Origin: Gillisia xinjiangensis
GTDB taxonomy: Bacteria > Bacteroidota > Bacteroidia > Flavobacteriales > Flavobacteriaceae
Reading direction: 5' to 3'
Length of the DNA: 64,000 nucleotides
Assembly (NCBI RefSeq): GCF_046298265.1
Contig: NZ_JBKAHK010000011.1
Span: 29,254-93,253 of the forward strand
Position numbers and translations under genes: made by a program. Below, piece after piece: positions 26,691 to 34,666 of the stretch; position 1 is the stretch's first letter; every line of letters begins with the position of its first letter. The notes under the pieces were generated by a model, which saw only the letters and a program-made list of their open reading frames with translations, was not told where the DNA came from and did no database searches.

Positions 26691-27533
26691 ATGCTAAAAC
26701 CTCAAACGATTCAAATATTTCTTCCGGACGGTTCACCTACAAGTATTCGGGAAGCAGAACTAACTAATCGATTGGTTAAAGCCATTCTTTTTCCCAGAAA
26801 TAAACTTCAGGAGGTATCAAAAAGAGATCAAATTAATAATACAGGAATTTATTTTTTGTTTGGAACAAAAGAGGATGTTGCCAAACCTATAGTTTATATA
26901 GGAGAGGGCGAATGTTGCTATAATAGAATCCAATCACATAACCGAAATAAGGATTTCTGGACTCATTGTGTTGTTATAACGACTAAAACAAACGAATACA
27001 CAAAAACAGATGGAAAATATCTTGAGCATCATAGTATTAAAATTGCCGCACAAGTAGGAAGATATGAGTTGGACAATGATACAGGATCCAGAAGAACATC
27101 AATTTCAGAAAGCCGGGAACATGATCTTCTGGATAATTTTGAAACGGCTAAGATTCTTTTAGCAACTCTGGGTTATCCCATATTTGAGGAAAAACGGAAA
27201 ATAACCTCTGAAAATGAGATGTTTTTTTACAAAGGAAAAACAACACATGCCGTAGGGCACTTAGTAGATGATGGTTATATTGTGTTAAAAGGAAGTAAAG
27301 CACTTTTATTAGAAACACCTGCTGCAAGTTCCTGGGTAATTGGTTTAAGAAAAAAATTAAGGGAACAAAACGTTTTAAAAGAAGTAAATAATTATTTGGT
27401 ATTCCAAGAGGATTATATCTTTAGCTCTCCCAGCGCAGCTGCATCTGCGGTTAAAGGTAGGAATTCGAATGGATGGACGTCATGGAAAAACAAAGAAGGT
27501 AAAACTTTAGACGAGATAAAAAGGAAAAATTAG
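26691..27533 (+). CDS. GIY-YIG nuclease with C-terminal DUF4357
   Basis: 280 aa. The GIY-YIG core shows GIY (52-54), YIG (69-71, PIVYIGEGE), a candidate Arg79 and the metal-binding Glu112 (YLEHH). The C-terminal ~55 residues are DUF4357 (SAVKGRNSNGWTSWKN, then GKTLDEI), common in proteins of restriction loci. It begins 25 nt after the RT stop, so it is probably co-transcribed. It could be an added nuclease of the retron or a partner of the restriction system. It is the second GIY-YIG protein in this operon. Confidence 0.75.
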   Translation: MLKPQTIQIFLPDGSPTSIREAELTNRLVKAILFPRNKLQEVSKRDQINNTGIYFLFGTKEDVAKPIVYIGEGECCYNRIQSHNRNKDFWTHCVVITTKTNEYTKTDGKYLEHHSIKIAAQVGRYELDNDTGSRRTSISESREHDLLDNFETAKILLATLGYPIFEEKRKITSENEMFFYKGKTTHAVGHLVDDGYIVLKGSKALLLETPAASSWVIGLRKKLREQNVLKEVNNYLVFQEDYIFSSPSAAASAVKGRNSNGWTSWKNKEGKTLDEIKRKN

Positions 27534-27582
27534 AAGGATCTCTGTGAAATTCAGGTTTTTACCCTTTAGATTTTTTGAGGCA

Positions 27583-28221
27583 CTACCAATCATTTCTTTT
27601 TCTTTTAAATATGTTGAATTCGCTCTTCACAAATTCCCTAATTGGCTCCCAAAGAGTAATACGGGAGCCTGCTTCTTCAAAAACTTTAGCGTGATTTCTT
27701 TCTCCAAAAGATTTCATTTGAACATAATTGTTTTGAAAAGTTTCTATGGAACGGCAGGAGGATGCAAGCTTATGATAGGAAACAGATTTATTATTTTCTA
27801 AAAGTTCCATATAAGCAATGAGAATACGTGAATTTATTTGATGGGGATTTTTAAACCACCTCGGGATTCTGTTTTGGACTTTAAAAACCTCATCCATCTT
27901 TTCATCCTCAACAATGTAATTAATTTCAGGTTCTGGAATTTCGTTTCCCGGATCATCAATTGAAGTCTCAATTTCACTATCCTCTAGTATAAAAAAGGAA
28001 ATTTCGCTTAGCACCTCTTCAATAGTATGGCGGCTATAGTTTTTTGCCAGATCCTTTTTCACCAGTGCTTTTAACTTTTCCTCAAAAGCCTGAGAGGAAA
28101 GTTCTTCTTTTAATTTTTCTGTAGAGGAAGATTTTTTACCGTTTCGGAACTTTCTGTTAAGGAGTTGGTTTAACAATTCAAATCTAATTTTTTGATGATT
28201 AAAAAAGGAACCTGGTTTCAT
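27583..28221 (-). CDS. hypothetical protein of the integrative element
   Basis: 212 aa, not recognised. The protein is charged and soluble. The middle (105-125) is acidic; the C-terminal half (LIAYMELLENNKSVSYHKL, then IETFQNNYVQMKSFGERNH) looks like a winged-helix DNA-binding domain. It is convergent with the retron operon and lies at the start of the minus-strand element backbone. It may be a replication or regulatory protein of the element. Confidence 0.55.
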   Translation of the reverse strand: MKPGSFFNHQKIRFELLNQLLNRKFRNGKKSSSTEKLKEELSSQAFEEKLKALVKKDLAKNYSRHTIEEVLSEISFFILEDSEIETSIDDPGNEIPEPEINYIVEDEKMDEVFKVQNRIPRWFKNPHQINSRILIAYMELLENNKSVSYHKLASSCRSIETFQNNYVQMKSFGERNHAKVFEEAGSRITLWEPIREFVKSEFNIFKRKRNDW

Positions 28222-28466
28222 GATAGTGGATTAGTTATAAGAGCAAATTGTTAAGCTGTGAATCTTTGTACTTCCTAATTTAGGAAATTAATTCCAGGTT
28301 GGAGAATGTAAAATATAGGTTACAATAAAAAATGCCACATTTTCAAATAGTTATGCTTATTAATTTGCCAGGCTAAGCCTAATTTAAAACGGAAAATTGA
28401 ATCGAGATATTGGACTGGTATTTATAGTTTATTGTTCACCAAATTAGTTAGTAAATGCTGTTTAAA

Positions 28467-29411
28467 TCATTTAGATAACTCCCGGAAAAAGTCTTCCAGA
28501 TCATTATTATAAATTCCTTCTTCCTTCAATTGCAGGTCGGTTTTTCCATCGGTCATATCCCAAATCTTTGCATTTATTCTTTTAGAATGAAAGAAAGGCA
28601 ATTTTTTATAGGCTATTGAAACCGCATTTTCACTCATATCAGGTATGATTAAAACTTTATGACCGATAAGGCAATCAATTTTATCATCGGTTAATCCATT
28701 GATGCCACCATAAGCTAGCCACACATACTGTGGGAGCAGTATTTCACCCACTATGGCCGTCTTTTCACTTTCAACCAGAACAACGGTCCTGGTTCCCTTA
28801 AATGACTCACTTAGCAAATGTGCTCCAAACAAACAGGCGAAATAACCAGTTTCATTCTTATAGGGAACCTTAAACTTATTAGTTCTTTTACCCTCATTAT
28901 TATAATAGGAAATTTTTGCTTTTTGAACCAGGGCATTTTCATTGGTAAGCCAGAAGATAGTTCCACCGTCCTTCGTAGTTCCAATGGCATAGGTTTCCTT
29001 CACACCATCGACCAATTCCTGCGGAAAATTGTTTCTAAGGTATTTCAATAAATTATTTTCAGGTTCTATTTGAAAATACTTCCAGATGATTGCCTCAGGA
29101 ATAAATTTTTGTTCAGGATGATTTATCTCCTGATTGACATTTTCGGATAATGGCAGGGTAGTGGAGCTAACCACACCTTGTTCCCAAGAACTGGTTGTTT
29201 CATTCCACTGATATTCTTCTCCCTTTTCATCGCTGTAAACAGCAGGTGGGGTAGTAGCTATCCCACAGGAATGACAGTAGCCATAAGTTAATGGATATCC
29301 TTCATAATTAACGAATTTGCCATCTATGTTTCGTTTGCCACAACAAGGGGAAATAATTGTGGTATTCCTTTTCTTACTGAATTTTAATAATCTATCTTTT
29401 TTTAAGAGCAT
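28467..29411 (-). CDS. TOPRIM/zinc-finger primase-like protein (DUF6371-like)
   Basis: 314 aa. An N-terminal zinc finger uses Cys23/Cys24 and Cys46/Cys49 (SPCCGKRN, then YCHSCG). A TOPRIM fold follows, with the Glu214 motif VVLVESEKTA and the Asp258 motif VLIIPDMSE. Proteins of this build occur with DUF3987 proteins in Bacteroidota integrative elements, where they are thought to act in element replication. The helicase part is missing, as is usual for this split arrangement. Confidence 0.75.
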   Translation of the reverse strand: MLLKKDRLLKFSKKRNTTIISPCCGKRNIDGKFVNYEGYPLTYGYCHSCGIATTPPAVYSDEKGEEYQWNETTSSWEQGVVSSTTLPLSENVNQEINHPEQKFIPEAIIWKYFQIEPENNLLKYLRNNFPQELVDGVKETYAIGTTKDGGTIFWLTNENALVQKAKISYYNNEGKRTNKFKVPYKNETGYFACLFGAHLLSESFKGTRTVVLVESEKTAIVGEILLPQYVWLAYGGINGLTDDKIDCLIGHKVLIIPDMSENAVSIAYKKLPFFHSKRINAKIWDMTDGKTDLQLKEEGIYNNDLEDFFRELSK

Positions 29412-29525
29412 AGGTTAAGTGTTGTGCAACGTGCAACCCGCAATCTTATTCAGGGTTGAATGCAAATAATTGATTGTTAATGTGTTGAAGTGATTTGAGA
29501 GCTAAAGTGCAAGTTGCAGGTTGCA

Positions 29526-30803
29526 TTATATTTTAATTTTAGCCATTTTTCTGGAGATGGTGGACTTATTCACACCAAGAACAGCAGCAATTTGTTGTTG
29601 GGTAGCATTGTTTTTTATTCCCAATCTAATTATGTCTCCGGGGTTGATGTTTTTTACTTGCCCTGCCAGCTTCTGCTTAATGATTCTGAAATTTATCAAA
29701 TAAAACTCCATGATTCTTACGGCTTCGTTTACAGTTTCAGGTTCTACTTTTAAACTTAGTTCGGGTTTAGCGGATTGTTTAATGAGATGTAATATTAAAA
29801 CCATTTTATGAATGTTAATTTGAATTTTTGACAGATATTCTTTTTCTCCACTTTCCGTATCTTTTTGATCATCTAATAGTTTTTGAGTATAATCGAATAA
29901 TATATCTTCAGCCTCAGAAGTACAGGTTAACACATATGGGGCATCTATTTTTTTTTCCTCAACTACTAGGCGGTGGTCCATTATTCTCAAAAGATTATCT
30001 GAATAGTTTCTTAAACAATCCAGTCCTATTCTATATTTAGATAATTTTGAATTGTGAGTAAGTTTCAGACTATAGCATAGCCGATCTGTCAACCCACTTT
30101 CTTCATTCCCTCCTGAAAATATTTTAGGTATAAATTGTTCCTGTATGGAACCCAAAAGAGTAGGATAGGACTTTGTTAGACGGAAACTCTCTGTTGTTTT
30201 TCTTAGAATGTCTACGTGTTTGTTTGTATTCCCTTGGAGTAGTAATTGTCGCCAGGCAGGGCCGTCTTTGCTCGAAGGATTACTCATTTTTTCTATGAGA
30301 TGATACATTTCGTCAATAAAAATGCCTAATGAAAAAGGATTCTTATGGTGCATGTAATAAGCAGCTTCTACTGTAGCATCTTGAATGAACAATTGTTTCC
30401 TGTCTATAATGTCTCCAGGATCGGCTTCCAAAGATTTCTCTCTGAACTCTTCATACTTTTGGTTATCATATTTATTTAAGGGACCGGTGGCCAAATCCAT
30501 AGCAGGAGACTTTGCATCACCCCTGCTTCCTATTAAGGCAAAGTATAAGTTTCCATAATTAGAATAGCCAAGTGCATCTATTTGAAAAGCCAATCCAGAA
30601 GCATTGCAGAAAGCAAAAAATATTGAACTTAGTAAATATTCCTTCGGTATTCGCTTATACTCAAAAGCTTCGTTTATAAGGTCTTTTATATAAACAGGTA
30701 AAGCGTTTATTATATCATCTAGCAAGTTGACGGCACTTTCTTCTAAACTGGAACTATGCTCCTGGATTCCCTTTTCGACGTCCTGTAAACTGTTTATTTC
30801 CAT
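29526..30803 (-). CDS. DUF3987-like protein of the element replication module
   Basis: 425 aa. The central part (FALIGSRGDAKSPAMDL, then LGIFIDEMYHLIEKM) has the degenerate P-loop and Walker B-like acidic motif of DUF3987 proteins, which resemble primase-associated ATPases. The C-terminal ~30 residues form a helix-turn-helix (TQQQIAAVLGVNKSTISRKM). It lies upstream of the TOPRIM gene in the same orientation, and its start overlaps the end of the 142-aa zinc-finger gene by 10 nt. Confidence 0.75.
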   Translation of the reverse strand: MEINSLQDVEKGIQEHSSSLEESAVNLLDDIINALPVYIKDLINEAFEYKRIPKEYLLSSIFFAFCNASGLAFQIDALGYSNYGNLYFALIGSRGDAKSPAMDLATGPLNKYDNQKYEEFREKSLEADPGDIIDRKQLFIQDATVEAAYYMHHKNPFSLGIFIDEMYHLIEKMSNPSSKDGPAWRQLLLQGNTNKHVDILRKTTESFRLTKSYPTLLGSIQEQFIPKIFSGGNEESGLTDRLCYSLKLTHNSKLSKYRIGLDCLRNYSDNLLRIMDHRLVVEEKKIDAPYVLTCTSEAEDILFDYTQKLLDDQKDTESGEKEYLSKIQINIHKMVLILHLIKQSAKPELSLKVEPETVNEAVRIMEFYLINFRIIKQKLAGQVKNINPGDIIRLGIKNNATQQQIAAVLGVNKSTISRKMAKIKI

Positions 30804-31222
30804 GGAAATTGATTTTGAAGATAAACAACTGTTTTAGTTTTGGTATCATAATACGCACTGGTGCCATCATTACCTTTTGGAGCATTTTGTACAGGGTAGT
30901 AGCGCTGTTGGGAAACATTCATAATTGCCTGAATATCTCCTTTTGTTGCAGGTTTGTTTTCCTCCTTAGTGAATATTGATTTTCCGACTTCCGTAGCAAT
31001 ATTGGCTATTGTTGCGTTCCCAATACCTCCCCAGGTAATACCATCCTTTTGTTCTTTTTCTGTGGGTACTTTCAGGCCTTTAGTAGCTTGATTTATTTGA
31101 AGTTTCTTATTGCGATTGTGGGAATTAACTCTACAGCTGTTGCTGCAAAATTTTTGTTTGTGTCTCCTCTTTGGTAAATATGTTTTAGAGCAATAATCAC
31201 AGGTATATAAGTGTTTTTCCAT
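30794..31222 (-). CDS. zinc-finger protein of the integrative element
   Basis: 142 aa. A CxxC...CxxxC finger (Cys8, Cys11, Cys26, Cys30; FCSNSCRVNSHNR) is followed by a basic stretch, then a region without recognisable domains. The same type of finger opens the 123-aa HTH protein at 33980-34351, which suggests related DNA-binding roles within the element. It overlaps the DUF3987 gene. Confidence 0.65.
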   Translation of the reverse strand: MEKHLYTCDYCSKTYLPKRRHKQKFCSNSCRVNSHNRNKKLQINQATKGLKVPTEKEQKDGITWGGIGNATIANIATEVGKSIFTKEENKPATKGDIQAIMNVSQQRYYPVQNAPKGNDGTSAYYDTKTKTVVYLQNQFPWK

Positions 31223-31231
31223 TATTTTGAA

Positions 31232-31390
31232 TTAAAGTAACGTTAGATTAACGGAAGAATGAATCTTCCTCATGTAAGTTTTTGTGTCCAGAACTTTCAT
31301 ATTTTTATCCACGGTATCATAGTATACAGCGGCAGAACCATTCTGATTCAAACTCAAAATCCTGATATAGTTTTGTTTCGAATTAGGCAT
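31232..31390 (-). CDS. small hypothetical protein
   Basis: 52 aa from the ATG at 31390 (MPNSKQNYIRILSLNQNG); a longer frame begins inside the upstream gene. The sequence AAVYYDTVDKNMKVLDTKTY resembles SAYYDTKTKTVVYL at the end of the neighbouring 142-aa protein, so the two may share a small beta module. No function is known. Confidence 0.45.
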   Translation of the reverse strand: MPNSKQNYIRILSLNQNGSAAVYYDTVDKNMKVLDTKTYMRKIHSSVNLTLL

Positions 31391-31412
31391 ATCCTTTTCT
31401 TTAATAGATTTT

Positions 31413-31745
31413 TTAAAATCTCCGGTTTTTATGCAGATACTCAGCTGCTTTAGATTTCGCGGTTGAAGATTCGATAACAGCAACGGGATTTTCTCCTTTC
31501 TTTAACCACTCTATTAGGGCAGCACGCGAAAAAAGTAGTTTTTTTCCCTGTTTGAAATATGGAATTTCATTGCGATGGGTTTTGCCGTAGATTGTTGCCG
31601 GACTTAGGTCGAGAAGTTTGGCTGCTTGTTTCGCATTTAGGATGTCTTCCTGATTGTTTTCTTCAGCATCTTTTTTTGCGAGTTCATAAAAGACTTTAGC
31701 GATTTTCACTAAGTCCTCATCTTCGTAAATTGTTCCTTGTTTCAT
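31413..31745 (-). CDS. excisionase-family helix-turn-helix protein
   Basis: 110 aa. Residues ~35-85 form an excisionase/MerR-like HTH (NAKQAAKLLDLSPATIYGKT, then IPYFKQGKKLLFSRAALIEW). Such proteins direct excision or regulate element genes. It is the first gene of the minus-strand operon leading to the zinc-finger, DUF3987 and TOPRIM genes. Confidence 0.8.
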   Translation of the reverse strand: MKQGTIYEDEDLVKIAKVFYELAKKDAEENNQEDILNAKQAAKLLDLSPATIYGKTHRNEIPYFKQGKKLLFSRAALIEWLKKGENPVAVIESSTAKSKAAEYLHKNRRF

Positions 31746-31901
31746 CTTTTTGTTTTAATAGATTTATAATTGGAAAACAAGATTACGTGATGTCTGCAGT
31801 ATTAGCTCTATCGATGGGTTACCCCTGAGCAGGCCGTGGGTTTTGTGTATATGTCTGTTTATCAAATATTTAAACCTGAATAAAATCAATAAACAACACA
31901 A

Positions 31902-31937
31902 AAAAACCAGCTATTTTGGGTAGCTGGTTTTAGTTTT
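31902..31937 (-). terminator. bidirectional intrinsic terminator
   Basis: AAAACCAGCTA (31902-31912) pairs with TAGCTGGTTTT (31920-31930) around a 7-nt loop; T-runs follow on both strands. On the minus strand it lies 30 bp after the stop of the 296-aa gene and closes the integrase operon. Confidence 0.85.
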
Positions 31938-31959
31938 TTTATAAGTTTGGCTTTAAATG

Positions 31960-32850
31960 TTATATTTTACTTTGTATCATTCTCACTTCAGATTCCAGTC
32001 TAATAAGGCCTAATTTATCCAATTTATTGATAAGCATTTCTAAAAATTTACCATTTTTAAACTTAAAGAAATGATCATAATCCCTTTGAAAAAGGTTGTA
32101 GGATTGAGCACTCTCTGCTTTCTTGTAGAATATAGATAAATCATCTATTCCCGAAACGACGTAAGAAAACTTTATAAATTCGGTTCTGCCTAACCCTTTA
32201 TGAAATATAATTTCTTGATAAAACACTTTGAGAAGAAATATCTTCTCTTCCTGTGTAAAAGCTTTCAATCGTTCTTTTGTTTGAGCAATTTCCTGGCTGT
32301 AGTCTCTTTTTGTCTTGCTTCCAGACCGTTCTAATTGAGGCCAGATCTTTTTATGAAGGTTTAAGAAATATTCGGCTGATTCGTAATTCTGGTCATACCT
32401 TGAGAAGTCAATTGGTTTCCATTTCTTGTCCCGGTACACCAGATCAAAATATTTGTCATAATTGTTTACTACATCTATGACATCTTGGTAGGCTTTATTT
32501 TCTGATAATTCTTCAACGAAAACAGAATACTCTGCTTCCTTGTGCTTCTCTACAAACAGCTTTTTTGTCTTCCGCTCAAGGACACCAGGAAATAGGAATT
32601 CTGGAAAAGAAACCTTATTGTTTTGGGTTGTAAAATATTTGTAGATTTCCATTTCAGTCTGGAGCGAAGATGTATCAAATTGTTGGCTTCTCCATTCTTC
32701 AAGTTTCGCTCTAACTTCATTATAGGTCTCCCTGAAATCCCTTTCATCTTCATCGTTTTCTTTTGAGCTCTTAAATTCACTATTGACGAACCTTTCTAAT
32801 TGTTCTAAGGTCTCCGTGTATTTTTCTTCAAACACTATGCTATAATCCAT
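31960..32850 (-). CDS. unrecognised protein coupled to the integrase
   Basis: 296 aa, not recognised. It is acidic, entirely helical in appearance, with no membrane segment or signal peptide. Glu/Lys-rich helices dominate residues 1-70 and 190-215. Its start lies 11 nt inside the integrase 3' end, so translation is coupled. It is followed by a terminator, so it is the last gene of the integrase operon. Possible roles include element mobility or a cargo function such as defence. Confidence 0.6.
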   Translation of the reverse strand: MDYSIVFEEKYTETLEQLERFVNSEFKSSKENDEDERDFRETYNEVRAKLEEWRSQQFDTSSLQTEMEIYKYFTTQNNKVSFPEFLFPGVLERKTKKLFVEKHKEAEYSVFVEELSENKAYQDVIDVVNNYDKYFDLVYRDKKWKPIDFSRYDQNYESAEYFLNLHKKIWPQLERSGSKTKRDYSQEIAQTKERLKAFTQEEKIFLLKVFYQEIIFHKGLGRTEFIKFSYVVSGIDDLSIFYKKAESAQSYNLFQRDYDHFFKFKNGKFLEMLINKLDKLGLIRLESEVRMIQSKI

Positions 32851-33976
32851 CTAAATCTAAGTTTATCCTGTTAGCTGCTTTTACTTTATTATGATCCATA
32901 ACCTTTGTATAAATTTGGGTAGTTGATACATTTTTATGCCCGAGAAGTTTAGAGACGGTATAAATATCTGTTCCGTTAGCCAACTGCAGCGTGGCGTAGC
33001 TATGTCTAAAATTGTGAAAGGAAATCTTTTTATGTATTCCCGCATCTGTCAACCACTTTTTGAGTGGGCGGGAAATCTGATGATATTTGAATTCATTAAA
33101 AATAATTCCTTCTCTAGTCTCCTGCGCATTTAAAATATTTATAGCGGTCTTTGCAATAGGATGATTTTTAATACTACCAGTCTTTTGCTCCCTAAACTGA
33201 ATATAGTTCCCTTGATGGGTATCTTCATAGACATCCTCCCAGGATAGGTTGATAACATCAGAAAACCGTAATCCAGTTAATGCGGAAAACAAAGCCATGT
33301 GCTTTACTTTTATATTATCAATTGGGGTATTCCAAAGCTTGGTAAGTTCTTTTTCAGACAAGTATTCCCTATGTGTATCTTGCTCGCGAATATGCCTGGC
33401 ATCCTCTGCTAAATTTTTATTAAGAAGTTTTTCTTTAAAAGCCCTTTTTAATACCATTATAAAGTTCTTGTAATAAGTAGAAGCCGTATTTATGGCTAAC
33501 TTACCTTTATCCGTTCTAAGGTTTTTGGTAGCTAGCAGAAAACTTCGATATTCATTGACATGCCAATTGGTGAGATTTTGAGAGGTAAGATCCTTCCCCA
33601 TAAATGCATTCCAATAAGCCAGGGAAGCTTTCCAGGTAAAATAATTCCCTCTGCTTCCTGAATCTAAGTATTCATCTACTACTTCCTGATAAAAATCACT
33701 GAATTTGATATCAAGTATAATGTTATCCTTTAATCCGAATTCTTTATTTCTCAATTGCAGAAATCTAGTTGCCCTTATCTCTTCTGCTATTTCAATTTGG
33801 GAATCATTGAACTTTTCCTCCTGAATATTTTCGGGAAACTCATAAATTTTTATTTTCAAAAACTCCCTTCGGGATAATTTACCAGTTTTTGGAATAATTA
33901 CAGGTGGATAGTAGTCGAGATAGAGGCTCAACATCCCATTTTTTATTGGTTTAGATCGTAAAGCTACTGTGGCCAT
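32840..33976 (-). CDS. site-specific tyrosine recombinase of the integrative element
   Basis: 378 aa. It has a complete N-terminal arm-binding region (GMLSLYLDYYP), a core-binding domain (~88-190) and a catalytic domain with Arg237 (TGLRFSD), Lys265, His321/Arg324 (HNFRHSYATL), His347 (LGHKNVSTT) and Tyr356. All active-site residues are present. It belongs to the phage-integrase SAM-like group common in Bacteroidota ICEs and islands. The HTH gene upstream ends 3 nt before its start. It probably integrates the element near the end of mnmE. Confidence 0.92.
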   Translation of the reverse strand: MATVALRSKPIKNGMLSLYLDYYPPVIIPKTGKLSRREFLKIKIYEFPENIQEEKFNDSQIEIAEEIRATRFLQLRNKEFGLKDNIILDIKFSDFYQEVVDEYLDSGSRGNYFTWKASLAYWNAFMGKDLTSQNLTNWHVNEYRSFLLATKNLRTDKGKLAINTASTYYKNFIMVLKRAFKEKLLNKNLAEDARHIREQDTHREYLSEKELTKLWNTPIDNIKVKHMALFSALTGLRFSDVINLSWEDVYEDTHQGNYIQFREQKTGSIKNHPIAKTAINILNAQETREGIIFNEFKYHQISRPLKKWLTDAGIHKKISFHNFRHSYATLQLANGTDIYTVSKLLGHKNVSTTQIYTKVMDHNKVKAANRINLDLDGL

Positions 33977-33979
33977 AGT

Positions 33980-34351
33980 TTAATTTTGTTGGTAGAATAT
34001 ATGATCTACTTCTGTTCTTTTTATACGCGTTAACCGGTCTCCTATATTTGTTGCATTAATGGTTCCTTTTTCAATTAGGCGATAAATGGTTTTTGAAGAA
34101 CAGCCTAACAAAAGAGCGGTATCTTTAACACTCAAAAACTCCCTTAACTGCAATTCCTGAACCCTATCCTTTGGATCTACTACCCTTGAAGCGTACTTTC
34201 TAGTGGAAGAGGAAATCTTTTCAGCACGTTTCTTGGCCTTATAGGCAATCTTCGCACAGTCCTTCCCACAGAATTTTGTGACAGTTGTTTTCGCGATGAA
34301 TTCGCGGTTGCATAACTGGCATTTTTTGTTGATTCTCATATTAGAGCTCAT
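33980..34351 (-). CDS. zinc-finger/HTH excisionase-like protein
   Basis: 123 aa. The N-terminus has a CxxC...CxxxC finger (Cys11, Cys14, Cys28, Cys32). Residues ~72-120 form an excisionase-like HTH (FLSVKDTALLLGCSSKTIYR, then IGDRLTRIKRTEVDHI). It directly precedes the integrase gene and faces the repeat array at 34390-34443, its likely binding region. Confidence 0.75.
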   Translation of the reverse strand: MSSNMRINKKCQLCNREFIAKTTVTKFCGKDCAKIAYKAKKRAEKISSSTRKYASRVVDPKDRVQELQLREFLSVKDTALLLGCSSKTIYRLIEKGTINATNIGDRLTRIKRTEVDHIFYQQN

Positions 34352-34389
34352 AGGGTACTTTTAAGGGTAATAAGCATATCTAAGCGGAA

Positions 34390-34443
34390 ATAAGGGTCAT
34401 TTCGCTTGGGCTTTTTAGAGGACATAAGGGACATAAGGGACAT
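34390..34443. repeat. ATAAGGG(A/T)CAT direct repeats
   Basis: Copies lie at 34390-34400, 34424-34434 and 34433-34443, the last two overlapping with a 9-bp period. Related ATGGGCATAA and TTAAGGGCATTTTGG sequences follow at ~34466 and ~34496. Repeats of this kind next to an integrase/excisionase pair usually are arm-type or Xis binding sites. Confidence 0.5.
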
Positions 34444-34546
34444 GATTTCGCCATTTTTAAGAGACATGGGCATAAAATTTAATTTTGGTGGAAATTAAGG
34501 GCATTTTGGCCTTATTTGAAGCCAAAACTAGAAATAAATTTATTAT

Positions 34547-34580
34547 AAAAGGTACAAATAATGTTAAATTTGTACCTTTT
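34547..34580. repeat. 34-bp palindrome downstream of mnmE
   Basis: AAAAGGTACAAAT (34547-34559) is repeated in perfect inversion as ATTTGTACCTTTT (34568-34580) around an 8-nt loop. It could terminate mnmE or be a recombinase core site; no clear T-run follows on the minus strand. Confidence 0.5.
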
Positions 34581-34666
34581 ATCAAAAAGAAACAAAAGAG
34601 GTTTGTTGTGTAAAGTCAATAATAGCGTGCTATTTGGCTTGTTTTTCCTTTTGTTGGTTTGTTGCT

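Larger units (their letters stand above)
34352..34666. other. 315-bp putative element end between excisionase gene and mnmE
   Basis: No gene. It carries the ATAAGGG(A/T)CAT direct repeats and the 13-bp palindrome listed separately. As the only non-coding DNA between the integrase operon and mnmE, it should contain one attachment site. Confidence 0.5.

Noticed and set aside
31790..31850. GC-rich stretch with GGGTTACCCC as a structured RNA or tRNA
   Set aside because: Only a short palindrome; no cloverleaf could be drawn.
34390..34443. CRISPR array
   Set aside because: Units of 9-11 bp overlap without spacers.
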